A DNA stretch of 64,000 bases from JBGPQJ01 sp963829485 (GTDB lineage Bacteria > Chloroflexota > Anaerolineae > Anaerolineales > Villigracilaceae). Below are positions 52,030 to 59,580 of the stretch, one piece after another. A program made the translations under genes and the position numbers. The DNA lies in contig CAWHIK010000008.1 of NCBI GenBank assembly GCA_963829485.1, forward strand, positions 248,001-312,000, read 5' to 3'. The notes beneath the pieces are model-generated. The model ran no database searches and was not told where the DNA came from. It saw nothing but the letters and a program-made list of their open reading frames with translations. The number at the start of each line of letters is the position of its first letter. Within the stretch, counting starts at the first letter, position 1.

Positions 52030-53351
52030 TGACCACACCATTGAACTCTGTGACACCGAGCACGGGTCTTTCGTCCGCTGATGTCATCCGGCTGAAGAAT
52101 TACATCATCGCAAATTTATCGCGCGACCTCGAGACGGAGAATCCGCCTTTCGACCAGCGTCATGTCATCGTCAAGAAGCGGCTTTCGGAACTGTTTCCGC
52201 GCCTCAGGCTGAACCTGCCCGAAACGATCCGGCAGCAGATCGAACACGATGTGCTCAACGAGCTGCTCGGGTATGGACCCATCCAGCCTCTGCTGGACGA
52301 CCCGGATGTCACCGAAGTCATGGTGAACGGTCCCAAGAAGGTCTACATTGAGAAGAAAGGGCAGCTCATCCGCACGGCGATAACCTTCGAGGACAGCACT
52401 CACGTTCAGCGCGTGATCGACCGCATCATCCTGCCCCTCGGCCGCCGCATCGATCCCGACTCCCCCACTGTGGATGCACGCCTGCCTGACGGCTCGCGCG
52501 TCAACGCCGTCATCCCGCCCGTTGCCATCGACGGGGCGTCCGTTACCATCCGCAAGTTCAGCCGCGATAAACTGACCACCAAACAGCTGATCGAATTTGG
52601 CTCGCTGACCGCATCCATGGCGGAATTCCTGCGCGTCTGCGTCATCAGCCGGCTGAACATCGTCATCTCCGGCGGTACCGGCTCAGGCAAGACCACGCTG
52701 CTCAATGTCCTCTCGGGCTTTATTCCTGAAGATGAACGGATCGTCACCATCGAAGACGCCGCAGAGCTTCAACTCCAGCAGGACCATATCGTCCGCATGG
52801 AAACAAAGGTTGCCAACGTGGAAGGCAAAGGTGCGGTCACCGTCCGCGACCTGGTGCGCAACTCGCTGCGCATGCGCCCGGACCGGATCGTGGTTGGCGA
52901 GTGCCGAGGCGGCGAAGCCCTGGACATGCTTCAGGCCATGAACACCGGCCATGACGGGTCGCTGACCACGGTTCATGCCAATGCGCCGCGCGATGCTCTC
53001 TCGCGCCTCGAGACCCTTGTCTTAATGGCGGGAATGGAACTCCCTGTGAAAGTGATCCGCCAACAGGTATCGAGCGCCATCGACCTGATCGTCCAGCAAT
53101 CACGCCTGAAGGACGGGACACGAAAGGTCACCGCCATCACGGAAGTGGCCGGCATGGAGGGAGATACGATCGTACTGACCGATATCTTCCGCTTTGAGCA
53201 GACCGGTGTCACAACGGACGGCAAGGTGGTCGGCCTCCTCAAACCGACCGGGATCCGGCCCCTGTTCACGCCGCGCCTCGAAGCCGCCGGATTCAAACTT
53301 CCGCCTGAAGTGTTCGGCGCCAATATCGGCGACATGCTGCGCCGGCGGTAG
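52029..53351 (+). CDS. cpaF: CpaF/TadA-type secretion ATPase
   Basis: 440 residues. An N-terminal helical domain (about 15-120) leads to DPDVTEVMVNGP, VDARLPDGSRVNAVIPP, the Walker A GGTGSGKTT (Lys221), the Asp box, VVGECRGGEALDMLQAMNTGHDG and a His-rich end. It is a hexameric ATPase driving Tad-type pilus or secretion machines, and would be expected beside tadB, tadC and prepilin genes. None of these is in the window, so the machinery is elsewhere or the ATPase has another partner. Confidence 0.93.
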   Translation: MTTPLNSVTPSTGLSSADVIRLKNYIIANLSRDLETENPPFDQRHVIVKKRLSELFPRLRLNLPETIRQQIEHDVLNELLGYGPIQPLLDDPDVTEVMVNGPKKVYIEKKGQLIRTAITFEDSTHVQRVIDRIILPLGRRIDPDSPTVDARLPDGSRVNAVIPPVAIDGASVTIRKFSRDKLTTKQLIEFGSLTASMAEFLRVCVISRLNIVISGGTGSGKTTLLNVLSGFIPEDERIVTIEDAAELQLQQDHIVRMETKVANVEGKGAVTVRDLVRNSLRMRPDRIVVGECRGGEALDMLQAMNTGHDGSLTTVHANAPRDALSRLETLVLMAGMELPVKVIRQQVSSAIDLIVQQSRLKDGTRKVTAITEVAGMEGDTIVLTDIFRFEQTGVTTDGKVVGLLKPTGIRPLFTPRLEAAGFKLPPEVFGANIGDMLRRR

Positions 53352-53453
53352 AACCGTTGGGTGATGTCACCAACCACGGAAAACCTGAAAAAGCGGCTGC
53401 GAAACTGCTATAATCAGTATTAATCAAATCACTGGATGGGCAAAGGGAAGCCT

Positions 53454-54131
53454 ATGAAAGATATGTCTGCAATCAACCTTCGTTCCCGCAAATTGGGACT
53501 CCTCATTCGTGACGCACGACTGGCATCGCGCAAAAAGATAGCTGAATGCGCATCTGCCATTAATGTCACACCGGGGATATTCCGTGCCTACGAGGACGGC
53601 CGTCGGTCCCCCTCGCTGCCGGAAGTGGAAGCGATGGCTTATTTTTTCCGGATGCCCATAGACCGATTCTGGAGCCGGGAAGTCATCTCGGACGACGAAT
53701 CGCCTACCAAACCCCTGAACCTGAATGTACTCTTCCCCCTTCGCCACCGCGTGGTCGGAGCGCTGCTTCGCCAGAAGCGTATGGAAACCAACCGAACCAT
53801 TAAGGCCATTTCCGAGGAAACCGGAATCACTCAACGCAAGTTGAAAGCGTATGAGATGGGAGAAAGACCGATATCCCTTCCTGAGCTGGAGGCTTGTCTT
53901 TTGGCGCTCGATGCGCGCATCGAAACCTTTTTCGACCAGTCCAGCCCCATTGGACAGTGGCTGTCGCAGCAGCAGGCCATCCAGGAATTCACCAATCTTC
54001 CGCAGGAATTGCAGGCCTTTGTCTGCCTTCCGGTCAACCGCCCGTATCTTGAGCTTGCCCGGAAAATGAGCCTGATCTCCACGGAAAAAATGCGGGCGAT
54101 CGCCGAGGGTCTGCTCGATATCACGTTGTAA
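53454..54131 (+). CDS. Transcriptional regulator with two XRE-type helix-turn-helix domains
   Basis: 225 residues. The first HTH (about 8-65: LGLLIRDARLASRKKIAECASAINVTPGIFRAYEDGRRSPSLPEVEAMA) and the second (about 97-150: ALLRQKRMETNRTIKAISEETGITQRKLKAYEMGERPISLPEL) are two Cro/C1-type domains in tandem, likely one chain binding two half-sites. The C-terminus is helical and unknown. I chose ATG 53454 because AAGGGAAG precedes it; 53436 is the next in-frame start. TATAAT lies at 53409-53414. Three genes follow in the same direction. Confidence 0.85.
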   Translation: MKDMSAINLRSRKLGLLIRDARLASRKKIAECASAINVTPGIFRAYEDGRRSPSLPEVEAMAYFFRMPIDRFWSREVISDDESPTKPLNLNVLFPLRHRVVGALLRQKRMETNRTIKAISEETGITQRKLKAYEMGERPISLPELEACLLALDARIETFFDQSSPIGQWLSQQQAIQEFTNLPQELQAFVCLPVNRPYLELARKMSLISTEKMRAIAEGLLDITL

Positions 54132-54139
54132 AAATCCAA

Positions 54140-54670
54140 ATGCCGGAAATATTAACGCCACAACAACTCGCCGAAGAAGGCTCCAAAGCCTTCCAGAAAG
54201 GGCAGTATGAAAATGCTGCCAATTCTTTTGCCGCTGCAGCGGAGGGTTTTGCTGCCGCTGGAAAGCCTCTTGATTCTGCAGAGATGAAAAACAATCAAAG
54301 CGTGTCCCTGTTGAAAGCTGGCGACGCGGATGGGGCTTTTCAAGTCGTGGCAGGCACCGACTCGATCTTCCAGGCCGCAGGTGACATCCGCCGGCAGGGA
54401 TTTGCGGTTGGGAATGAAGCATCCGCCCTCGAAGCCCTCAACAGGCTGGATGAAGCAGCGCAAAAATATCAGCGCTCTGCTGATCTTCTGGAAGAAGCAG
54501 GAGAGGACCAGATGCGAGCCACCGTGCTGCAATCCCTTTCCCTGCTGCAGCTCCGTCAGGGAAAAACAATCGATGCCGCGTATTCGATGCAGACCGGGGC
54601 TGCCGGGGTTAAAAAGCCCACGTTCAAGCAGCGTCTAACGAAAGCACTGATAAGATTCCGGCCATGGTAA
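54140..54670 (+). CDS. TPR-repeat protein
   Basis: 176 residues. Three to four tetratricopeptide-like repeats are visible (FQKGQYENAANSFAAAAEGF, LNRLDEAAQKYQRSADLLEEAG and others) with Ala/Gly/Leu spacing, ending in a basic tail. TPR proteins are scaffolds for other proteins. The gene starts 8 bases after the double-XRE gene and overlaps the next one by 7 bases, so the three are co-transcribed. No signal peptide is seen. Confidence 0.8.
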   Translation: MPEILTPQQLAEEGSKAFQKGQYENAANSFAAAAEGFAAAGKPLDSAEMKNNQSVSLLKAGDADGAFQVVAGTDSIFQAAGDIRRQGFAVGNEASALEALNRLDEAAQKYQRSADLLEEAGEDQMRATVLQSLSLLQLRQGKTIDAAYSMQTGAAGVKKPTFKQRLTKALIRFRPW

Positions 54671-55515
54671 ATCTCGAAATTCAAGTGCGGACCGCGCAAT
54701 CGCGAGATCAGCAGCAGATCGCCAACCTTCTGTACTACGAACCTTACATCCACCGCCACCTGGATTGGCGCACCCCTCTGGATTGGCTCGGTGGACCCGA
54801 TTTCTGGGTAGCGGAGTATGGGCGGCTGGTCACCGCTTCGCTGGCGTGCCCGATTGACCCGGCGAAAATCGCCTGGATACGGCTTTTTGCCTGTTCCGGT
54901 GAACTGACCCTGTCCGATTCATGGGCATCTCTGTGGGGAACCGCGCGGGATACTCTTTCGGCTCAAGACGGAATCCTGGCAGCCGCCATCACGTCGCAGG
55001 ATTGGTTTGTCCCTTTGCTGCGGTCCTCCGGCTTTTCAGTGGCGCAGCATATTGTCATCCTCGAGTTTACTGACAAACCGTTGAAAGCTTTAAAGACATC
55101 GCCTGATCTCCATATCCGGCAAATGACCGCGAGTGATCTCCCACACGTTGCGGAGGTGGATGCGGAAGCTTTTGTCCCCCTCTGGCAGAATTCCCTCGAA
55201 GCGCTGCAGCGGGCTCTATCCCAGGCAGGGTGGGCAACAATCGCTGAATCTTCGAACGGCATTGTGGGTTACCAGATCAGCACCCATAATCCGTTTGGTG
55301 GACATCTGGCCAGGCTTGCGGTCCGGCCTGATAGTCAGGGACACGGGATAGGGCGTGCGCTGGTCCACGATCTGCTGGAGGAAAGCTCCCGGCGCGGACT
55401 GCGCAAGTTCACCGTGAATACCCAGGATGACAACTCGGCATCACTTGCGTTGTATAAGTCTATCGGTTTTAAACCCACAAGCGAGAAATATCCGGTTTAC
55501 GTTCTTCAGATGTAA
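54664..55515 (+). CDS. Two-domain GNAT-family N-acetyltransferase
   Basis: 283 residues with an incomplete N-terminal GNAT-like half and a complete C-terminal one. The latter has LARLAVRPDSQGHGIGRALV (acetyl-CoA loop, around residues 216-235) and the typical strand LYKSIGFKP. The first half lacks a clear pyrophosphate loop, so it may be a degenerate partner domain. The substrate could be a small amine or a ribosomal protein; I cannot tell. It is translationally coupled to the TPR gene. Confidence 0.85.
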   Translation: MVNLEIQVRTAQSRDQQQIANLLYYEPYIHRHLDWRTPLDWLGGPDFWVAEYGRLVTASLACPIDPAKIAWIRLFACSGELTLSDSWASLWGTARDTLSAQDGILAAAITSQDWFVPLLRSSGFSVAQHIVILEFTDKPLKALKTSPDLHIRQMTASDLPHVAEVDAEAFVPLWQNSLEALQRALSQAGWATIAESSNGIVGYQISTHNPFGGHLARLAVRPDSQGHGIGRALVHDLLEESSRRGLRKFTVNTQDDNSASLALYKSIGFKPTSEKYPVYVLQM

Positions 55516-55567
55516 TCAGCAAATAGAACGGCAAATAATACCAGACATATCCACCACCAGGATTCCG

Positions 55568-56170
55568 ATGACCGATCATCCCCGAACTATTCCTCCTTCC
55601 CTGCTGCGACAGTTCATCCTGACTGCCAACACGGAAGTTGGGCGCAATGATCTTGCCCAGCTTATCAATGATCCCAGCTTGCTGGATGTCGATACGATCT
55701 CCTCCCTGAACGGGGTCCAGGCAGCTGAGACCTATGCGGAAATCCAAAAGCGCCTGCGCATTTACTACGGACGCGGCGCCCGCGGGATCTTGCTGCGAAT
55801 CGGCCAGAACCTTTGGAAACCCTTCCTGCAGGAACAAGGTCTCGGGACACGTATGCTGGCAGCTGGATTGAAAGTCGTTCCTTCCGTATGGCGGCAAAAA
55901 CCTGCACTCGATCTGCTCGCCAGGGTCATGAAGGGCAGGGACGGCATCGTATCGGTCCACACGATGGACCTGAACTTGCTGTTCGTCGATTCCACAAGCC
56001 CTGCCGTGGCTGGGCAACAGGAATCTCAACCTGTGTGTTACATCACGCTGGGATTGATCCGGGGAATGCTTTTCTGGGCAACCGGCATCGACCACGATGT
56101 CGAGGAAACTGCCTGCCGGGCGTTGGGTCATGACGCCTGCGAATTCAAAGTTGTTGTGAGCGTGAAGTAA
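55568..56170 (+). CDS. V4R-domain protein (4-vinyl reductase type)
   Basis: 200 residues from the ATG at 55568 (the frame is open upstream but that part overlaps the GNAT gene). The C-terminal about 90 residues have GLIRGMLFWATGIDHDVEETACRALGHDACEF, the V4R domain, a small ligand-binding fold found with regulators, hydrocarbon-binding proteins and bacteriochlorophyll enzymes. The N-terminal half is an unfamiliar helical region. It has no DNA-binding part. With the XRE, TPR and GNAT genes it looks like a sensing cassette. Confidence 0.7.
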   Translation: MTDHPRTIPPSLLRQFILTANTEVGRNDLAQLINDPSLLDVDTISSLNGVQAAETYAEIQKRLRIYYGRGARGILLRIGQNLWKPFLQEQGLGTRMLAAGLKVVPSVWRQKPALDLLARVMKGRDGIVSVHTMDLNLLFVDSTSPAVAGQQESQPVCYITLGLIRGMLFWATGIDHDVEETACRALGHDACEFKVVVSVK

Positions 56171-56222
56171 GTTGTGGGTTGACCCGGCTTTAAAAAACTG
56201 ATTTGCTTAAAATCAAATTAGT

Positions 56223-56255
56223 CTTCGCGGGGAATCTCTCCTTCGCGAAGTTTTT
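56223..56255 (+). terminator. Terminator after the XRE-TPR-GNAT-V4R cassette
   Basis: CTTCGCG (56223-56229) pairs with CGCGAAG (56244-56250), 7 bp with a 14-base loop, followed by TTTTT. Confidence 0.7.
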
Positions 56256-56333
56256 AACTGGACAAATCGCACTGAACATGGCAAAATCCTGCCACTGGTT
56301 TTTTGGGATTATCCATAATCATAGGAGAATGTA

Positions 56334-57086
56334 ATGAGCAAACGACAGGAAATGCGGGCAAAACGCACCCGCCAGCAACGCAACAGCCGGATCCTTGCCA
56401 TCGTCTTGATATCTCTTGGAGCATTGGTTCTCGCCTTCTTGCTGATTTATCCGAGCATTAAACCTACCGGAGAGATCATCCTCGCCGATCCCAATCCCCG
56501 ACCGCAGGCAGATTTTAACGCCATGGGGGACCCCAATGCTCCCGTAAAAATCGTTAAATATTCAGACTACCAGTGTCCCTTGTGCCTCCGATTCTGGGAA
56601 GATACTGAAGACAAGATCCTTGAAGACTATGTCAAGACCGGTAAAGTCTACTTCGTCAGCCGCTCGATGGGCAACTTTCTCAGTCGCAATGCCAATAATA
56701 CCGAATCTCAAGATGCGGCACATGCCGCTTATTGCGCTGGCGATGAAAACAAGTATTGGGAATACCACGATATACTTTTTGCCAACTGGAATGGTGAAAA
56801 CCAGGGTGCATACGCCCGCAAGCGCCTGGATGCCTTTGCCGATGCCCTCGGGCTTGATTCAGCGGCTTTCAAATCCTGCATGGACAGTAAAAAGTACATG
56901 GCCATGGTCGACCAGGATGCCGAGGACGGTGTGAGAGAAATCACCACTGCTCCGAACTATGACGGTTCGGGAAGCTATGGCACACCTTCGTTTATTATCA
57001 ACGGAAACGTGATTATTGGTGCCCAACCTTACGGCGTGTTTCAGCAGGAGATCGATGCCGCGTTAGCCGCCGCCGGATCGAATTAG
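56334..57086 (+). CDS. DsbA-family thioredoxin-like protein
   Basis: 250 residues with a basic N-terminus, one membrane anchor (about 20-39), and an extracytoplasmic thioredoxin-like domain. Active-site CPLC is Cys81-Cys84 in SDYQCPLCLRFWED; the characteristic YGTPSFIINGN (cis-Pro loop) follows near residue 215. It oxidises or isomerises disulfides in exported proteins. Its redox partner (DsbB or VKOR) is not in the window. AGGAGAATG precedes the start. It is monocistronic between two terminators. Confidence 0.92.
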   Translation: MSKRQEMRAKRTRQQRNSRILAIVLISLGALVLAFLLIYPSIKPTGEIILADPNPRPQADFNAMGDPNAPVKIVKYSDYQCPLCLRFWEDTEDKILEDYVKTGKVYFVSRSMGNFLSRNANNTESQDAAHAAYCAGDENKYWEYHDILFANWNGENQGAYARKRLDAFADALGLDSAAFKSCMDSKKYMAMVDQDAEDGVREITTAPNYDGSGSYGTPSFIINGNVIIGAQPYGVFQQEIDAALAAAGSN

Positions 57087-57104
57087 CACCTCACGGAATC
57101 AGTT

Positions 57105-57133
57105 AAGAGCCGGCTGGCTTATCGCCGGCTCTT
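57105..57133. terminator. Bidirectional terminator between convergent genes
   Basis: AAGAGCCGGC (57105-57114) and GCCGGCTCTT (57124-57133) form a 10-bp stem with a 9-base loop, flanked by ATTATTT on the plus side and TTAACT on the minus side. Confidence 0.78.
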
Positions 57134-57134
57134 A

Positions 57135-57857
57135 TTATTTAAACAATCCAAGCACCCACACGATCAGCGGCGCGACAGCCAGAGCCGGCAGGAAATTCCC
57201 TACCCGGATTGGCTTGATCTCGAGCAGCCGGCTGATGGCCAGCCCCACCAGAATCACACCTCCTGTGGCTGTCATCTCATTCATCATCGCCGCCGTGACA
57301 ATGGCATTGAGCTGCCCTGCCAGCAGGCTGATCCCTCCCTGGTAGATCGCCAGCGGCACCACGGAGAACAATACTCCCACTCCCAGAGTGGATGCAAAAG
57401 CCACGGAAGCAAATAAGTCCAAGACAGATTTGATCGCCAGTGTCTGGTAATCTCCGGTCAATCCATCCTGTATGGAACCCAGGATCGCCATGGGACCGAT
57501 GCAGTAAAGTAATGACGCAGTCATGAAACCAATGATGAAGCGGCTGCGGCTGTTAGCGGGAGCGGATAAGGAATCAGCGTTCCCTTTGTAAAATCGTCCC
57601 TCGAGCCACCGGCCGAATGCCTCCAAGCCGTCCTCGATCCGCCACCACTCACCCAGTAGCGCACCGATCAGCATGCTGCCCAATACGATCAAGGCATTCT
57701 CGGTTTTGAAGAACATCTGTATGCCAATCAAGGCGGTGAACAATCCCATCGCGGAAATGACGGTGCTTTTTAATCGATCTGGGATGCGCGCCCCAAAGAA
57801 CAAGCCGATTGCTCCGCCAATCAGGATGGCGGCAACGTTGATGATTGTTCCAGTCAT
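57135..57857 (-). CDS. DUF554 family membrane protein
   Basis: 240 residues from ATG 57857 (AAAGGA box ahead), with six to seven helices and family blocks GTIINVAAILIGGAIGLFFG, GEWWRIEDGLE, FGFV-like FIIGFMTASLLYCIGPMAILGSI, and GLAISRLLEIKPIRVGNFLPAL. It belongs to DUF554 (YdfK), of unknown, possibly transport, function. Its start lies 1 base after the stop of the adenosyltransferase gene, so the two form an operon. Confidence 0.9.
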   Translation of the reverse strand: MTGTIINVAAILIGGAIGLFFGARIPDRLKSTVISAMGLFTALIGIQMFFKTENALIVLGSMLIGALLGEWWRIEDGLEAFGRWLEGRFYKGNADSLSAPANSRSRFIIGFMTASLLYCIGPMAILGSIQDGLTGDYQTLAIKSVLDLFASVAFASTLGVGVLFSVVPLAIYQGGISLLAGQLNAIVTAAMMNEMTATGGVILVGLAISRLLEIKPIRVGNFLPALAVAPLIVWVLGLFK

Positions 57858-57858
57858 A

Positions 57859-58401
57859 TTATCCTTTTGCCAGAGTTGGGGATTGACCTTCGAACTGGTC
57901 TTCAAATAATTCCAGTACAAAACACAGGGAGGAAAGCCGGTTGAGGTAGTTCAACACCTGGGGGTTGTCGATCTCGCCAAGGTGGAACAGTTCCGCCACC
58001 CTGCGTTCCGCACGGCGAACAACGGTCCGCGCAAGATCGAGCGCAGCGCTGGCCGGAGTATCACCGGGGATGATAAATTCGCTCGGCATACGGACTTTGC
58101 TGCTCAATAAATCGGTGTGTGACTCCACCCAGGTGACCTTGGCATCGTCTATTGCGCGGAACTTTTCAACGTTCTCAGGCGTGGCAGCCACTTCGGCCAT
58201 TAGCCTGTACAGGTCGCGCTGGACCTGCAGGATGATCGGCGCAATCTCGGGGGCACGGGCGGAGGCGCGTGCCAGCCCGAGGGCGGATGTCGCTTCATCG
58301 ATGGCGCCCAAAGCCTCGGTGCGCGGATGCTCTTTGGGGATGCGCCCTTCGCCCAGGACACCAGTGTAACCATCGTCGCCTTTTCGTGTGTAAAATGACA
58401 T
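57859..58401 (-). CDS. Cobalamin adenosyltransferase, PduO type
   Basis: 180 residues. YTRKGDDGYTGVLGEGRIPKEHPR (4-27) binds ATP, and AIDEATSALGLAR plus RTVVRRAERRVAEL give the rest of the family signature. It transfers the adenosyl group of ATP to cob(I)alamin, making coenzyme B12 for mutases or other B12 enzymes. No B12 enzyme lies nearby. It is followed, after one base, by DUF554. Confidence 0.95.
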   Translation of the reverse strand: MSFYTRKGDDGYTGVLGEGRIPKEHPRTEALGAIDEATSALGLARASARAPEIAPIILQVQRDLYRLMAEVAATPENVEKFRAIDDAKVTWVESHTDLLSSKVRMPSEFIIPGDTPASAALDLARTVVRRAERRVAELFHLGEIDNPQVLNYLNRLSSLCFVLELFEDQFEGQSPTLAKG

Positions 58402-58451
58402 GTCCGCAATTATAATCTCTCCACTTCAATACTGCCGGGGAAGGATGCCCT

Positions 58452-59069
58452 ATGAAAATCATTTACCACCGTCAGATTACACATCAGGCGATCGAAAGCC
58501 AGGTCAGCCGGCGGGCGTTGGATGTGATTATCGCTGCCAACATCGGGCAGGATGCGCTTCGCTATCAAGTGGGTCATGATCACTTTCATTATGACAGCAG
58601 TGCATTCTCCAAGGGAAACGCCTATGTTGAAACGCAACACGCAATAATTAAACCTGCCTTGACTCACGGTGATCCACAATCAGCCTGGAGGGCGTTCGGG
58701 CGGTTGAGCCATGCAGTACAGGATTTTTACGCCCACAGCAATTATGTCGCTCTCTGGCTGTCAAGGAACAATGACGTTAACCGCGCTCCCGAGCAATTTG
58801 ATCCGTTGGACCAGGGTATCCTATTAAGCCGCGACCTCCACTCCGGCACGCCACACCTCTTCGACTTGCTTCTCTACATGAATTTGTTACCTGCATCCTG
58901 GTTGAAGCTGGCTCCAATGAATTCCCATCTCGCCATGAACATCGACGGTCCTGACAGGCTGAATTTTGATTATGTATTTTCAGCGGCAGTCATGCGAACG
59001 CGATTTGAATTCGCTCGTGCCCTGAATAATTTACCAGCGGATCTGGGAAAAGCATTCACTGATCTATAG
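58452..59069 (+). CDS. Zinc-dependent phospholipase C / Het-C-like protein
   Basis: 205 residues, mostly helical, with His-rich stretches. YQVGHDHFHYDSSAF (near residue 40), LSHAVQDFYAHSNYVALW (near 85) and LSRDLHSGTPH resemble the metal-binding pattern of zinc-phospholipase C, S1/P1 nuclease and fungal HET-C proteins. There is no signal peptide, unlike secreted phospholipases, so the activity is uncertain. AAGGATG precedes the ATG, and TATAAT lies at 58411-58416. It is a single gene. Confidence 0.65.
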   Translation: MKIIYHRQITHQAIESQVSRRALDVIIAANIGQDALRYQVGHDHFHYDSSAFSKGNAYVETQHAIIKPALTHGDPQSAWRAFGRLSHAVQDFYAHSNYVALWLSRNNDVNRAPEQFDPLDQGILLSRDLHSGTPHLFDLLLYMNLLPASWLKLAPMNSHLAMNIDGPDRLNFDYVFSAAVMRTRFEFARALNNLPADLGKAFTDL

Positions 59070-59121
59070 GATGGATAGCTACACGAAAGGCACAAATTGA
59101 GTGCGCGGTATAATCAGGCTC

Positions 59122-59568
59122 ATGGATACAAAAGCCAAACTCGAAAACGACCTCAAGGATGCCATGCGCTCCGGCGATGACACCCGCAAGCGCACCATCC
59201 GCATGGTGCTAGCCGCCATTAAACAAACTGAAATCGACAAGCAGGTCACCCTCGATGAAACCGGCGTGATCGCGATCCTGCAAAAGGAAGTAAAGACTCG
59301 CCGCGAATCGCTCGAGGAAGCCCAAAAGGCAGGCCGCACCGACCTCGCAACCGCAACTGAAGCAGAGATCCATGTGCTGAGCGGTTACCTTCCACAGGCC
59401 ATGGATTCCGCCGAACTCACTGCCCTGGCTGAATCGGTCATCGCCGAAGTGGGCGCGGCAGCCCCCGCGGATATGGGCAAGGTAATGAAAGCCCTCCTGC
59501 CTCGCGTGGCCGGGCGTGCCGCAAACGACCAGGTCAGTCAGGTCGTCCGGGGATTGCTTCAAAAGTAA
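59122..59568 (+). CDS. yqeY: GatB/YqeY domain protein
   Basis: 148 residues from ATG 59122: LENDLKDAMRSGDDTRKRTIRMVLAAIK, QKEVKTRRESLEEAQKAGR, and SGYLPQAM, the standard blocks of the YqeY family related to the tRNA-binding tail of GatB. Role uncertain; it may bind tRNA or act in amidotransferase reactions. I chose 59122 over the GTG at 59101 because of the family match and because TATAAT (59109-59114) ends 7 bases before it, suggesting a leaderless mRNA. Confidence 0.9.
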   Translation: MDTKAKLENDLKDAMRSGDDTRKRTIRMVLAAIKQTEIDKQVTLDETGVIAILQKEVKTRRESLEEAQKAGRTDLATATEAEIHVLSGYLPQAMDSAELTALAESVIAEVGAAAPADMGKVMKALLPRVAGRAANDQVSQVVRGLLQK

Positions 59569-59580
59569 CGCACCTCGTCA

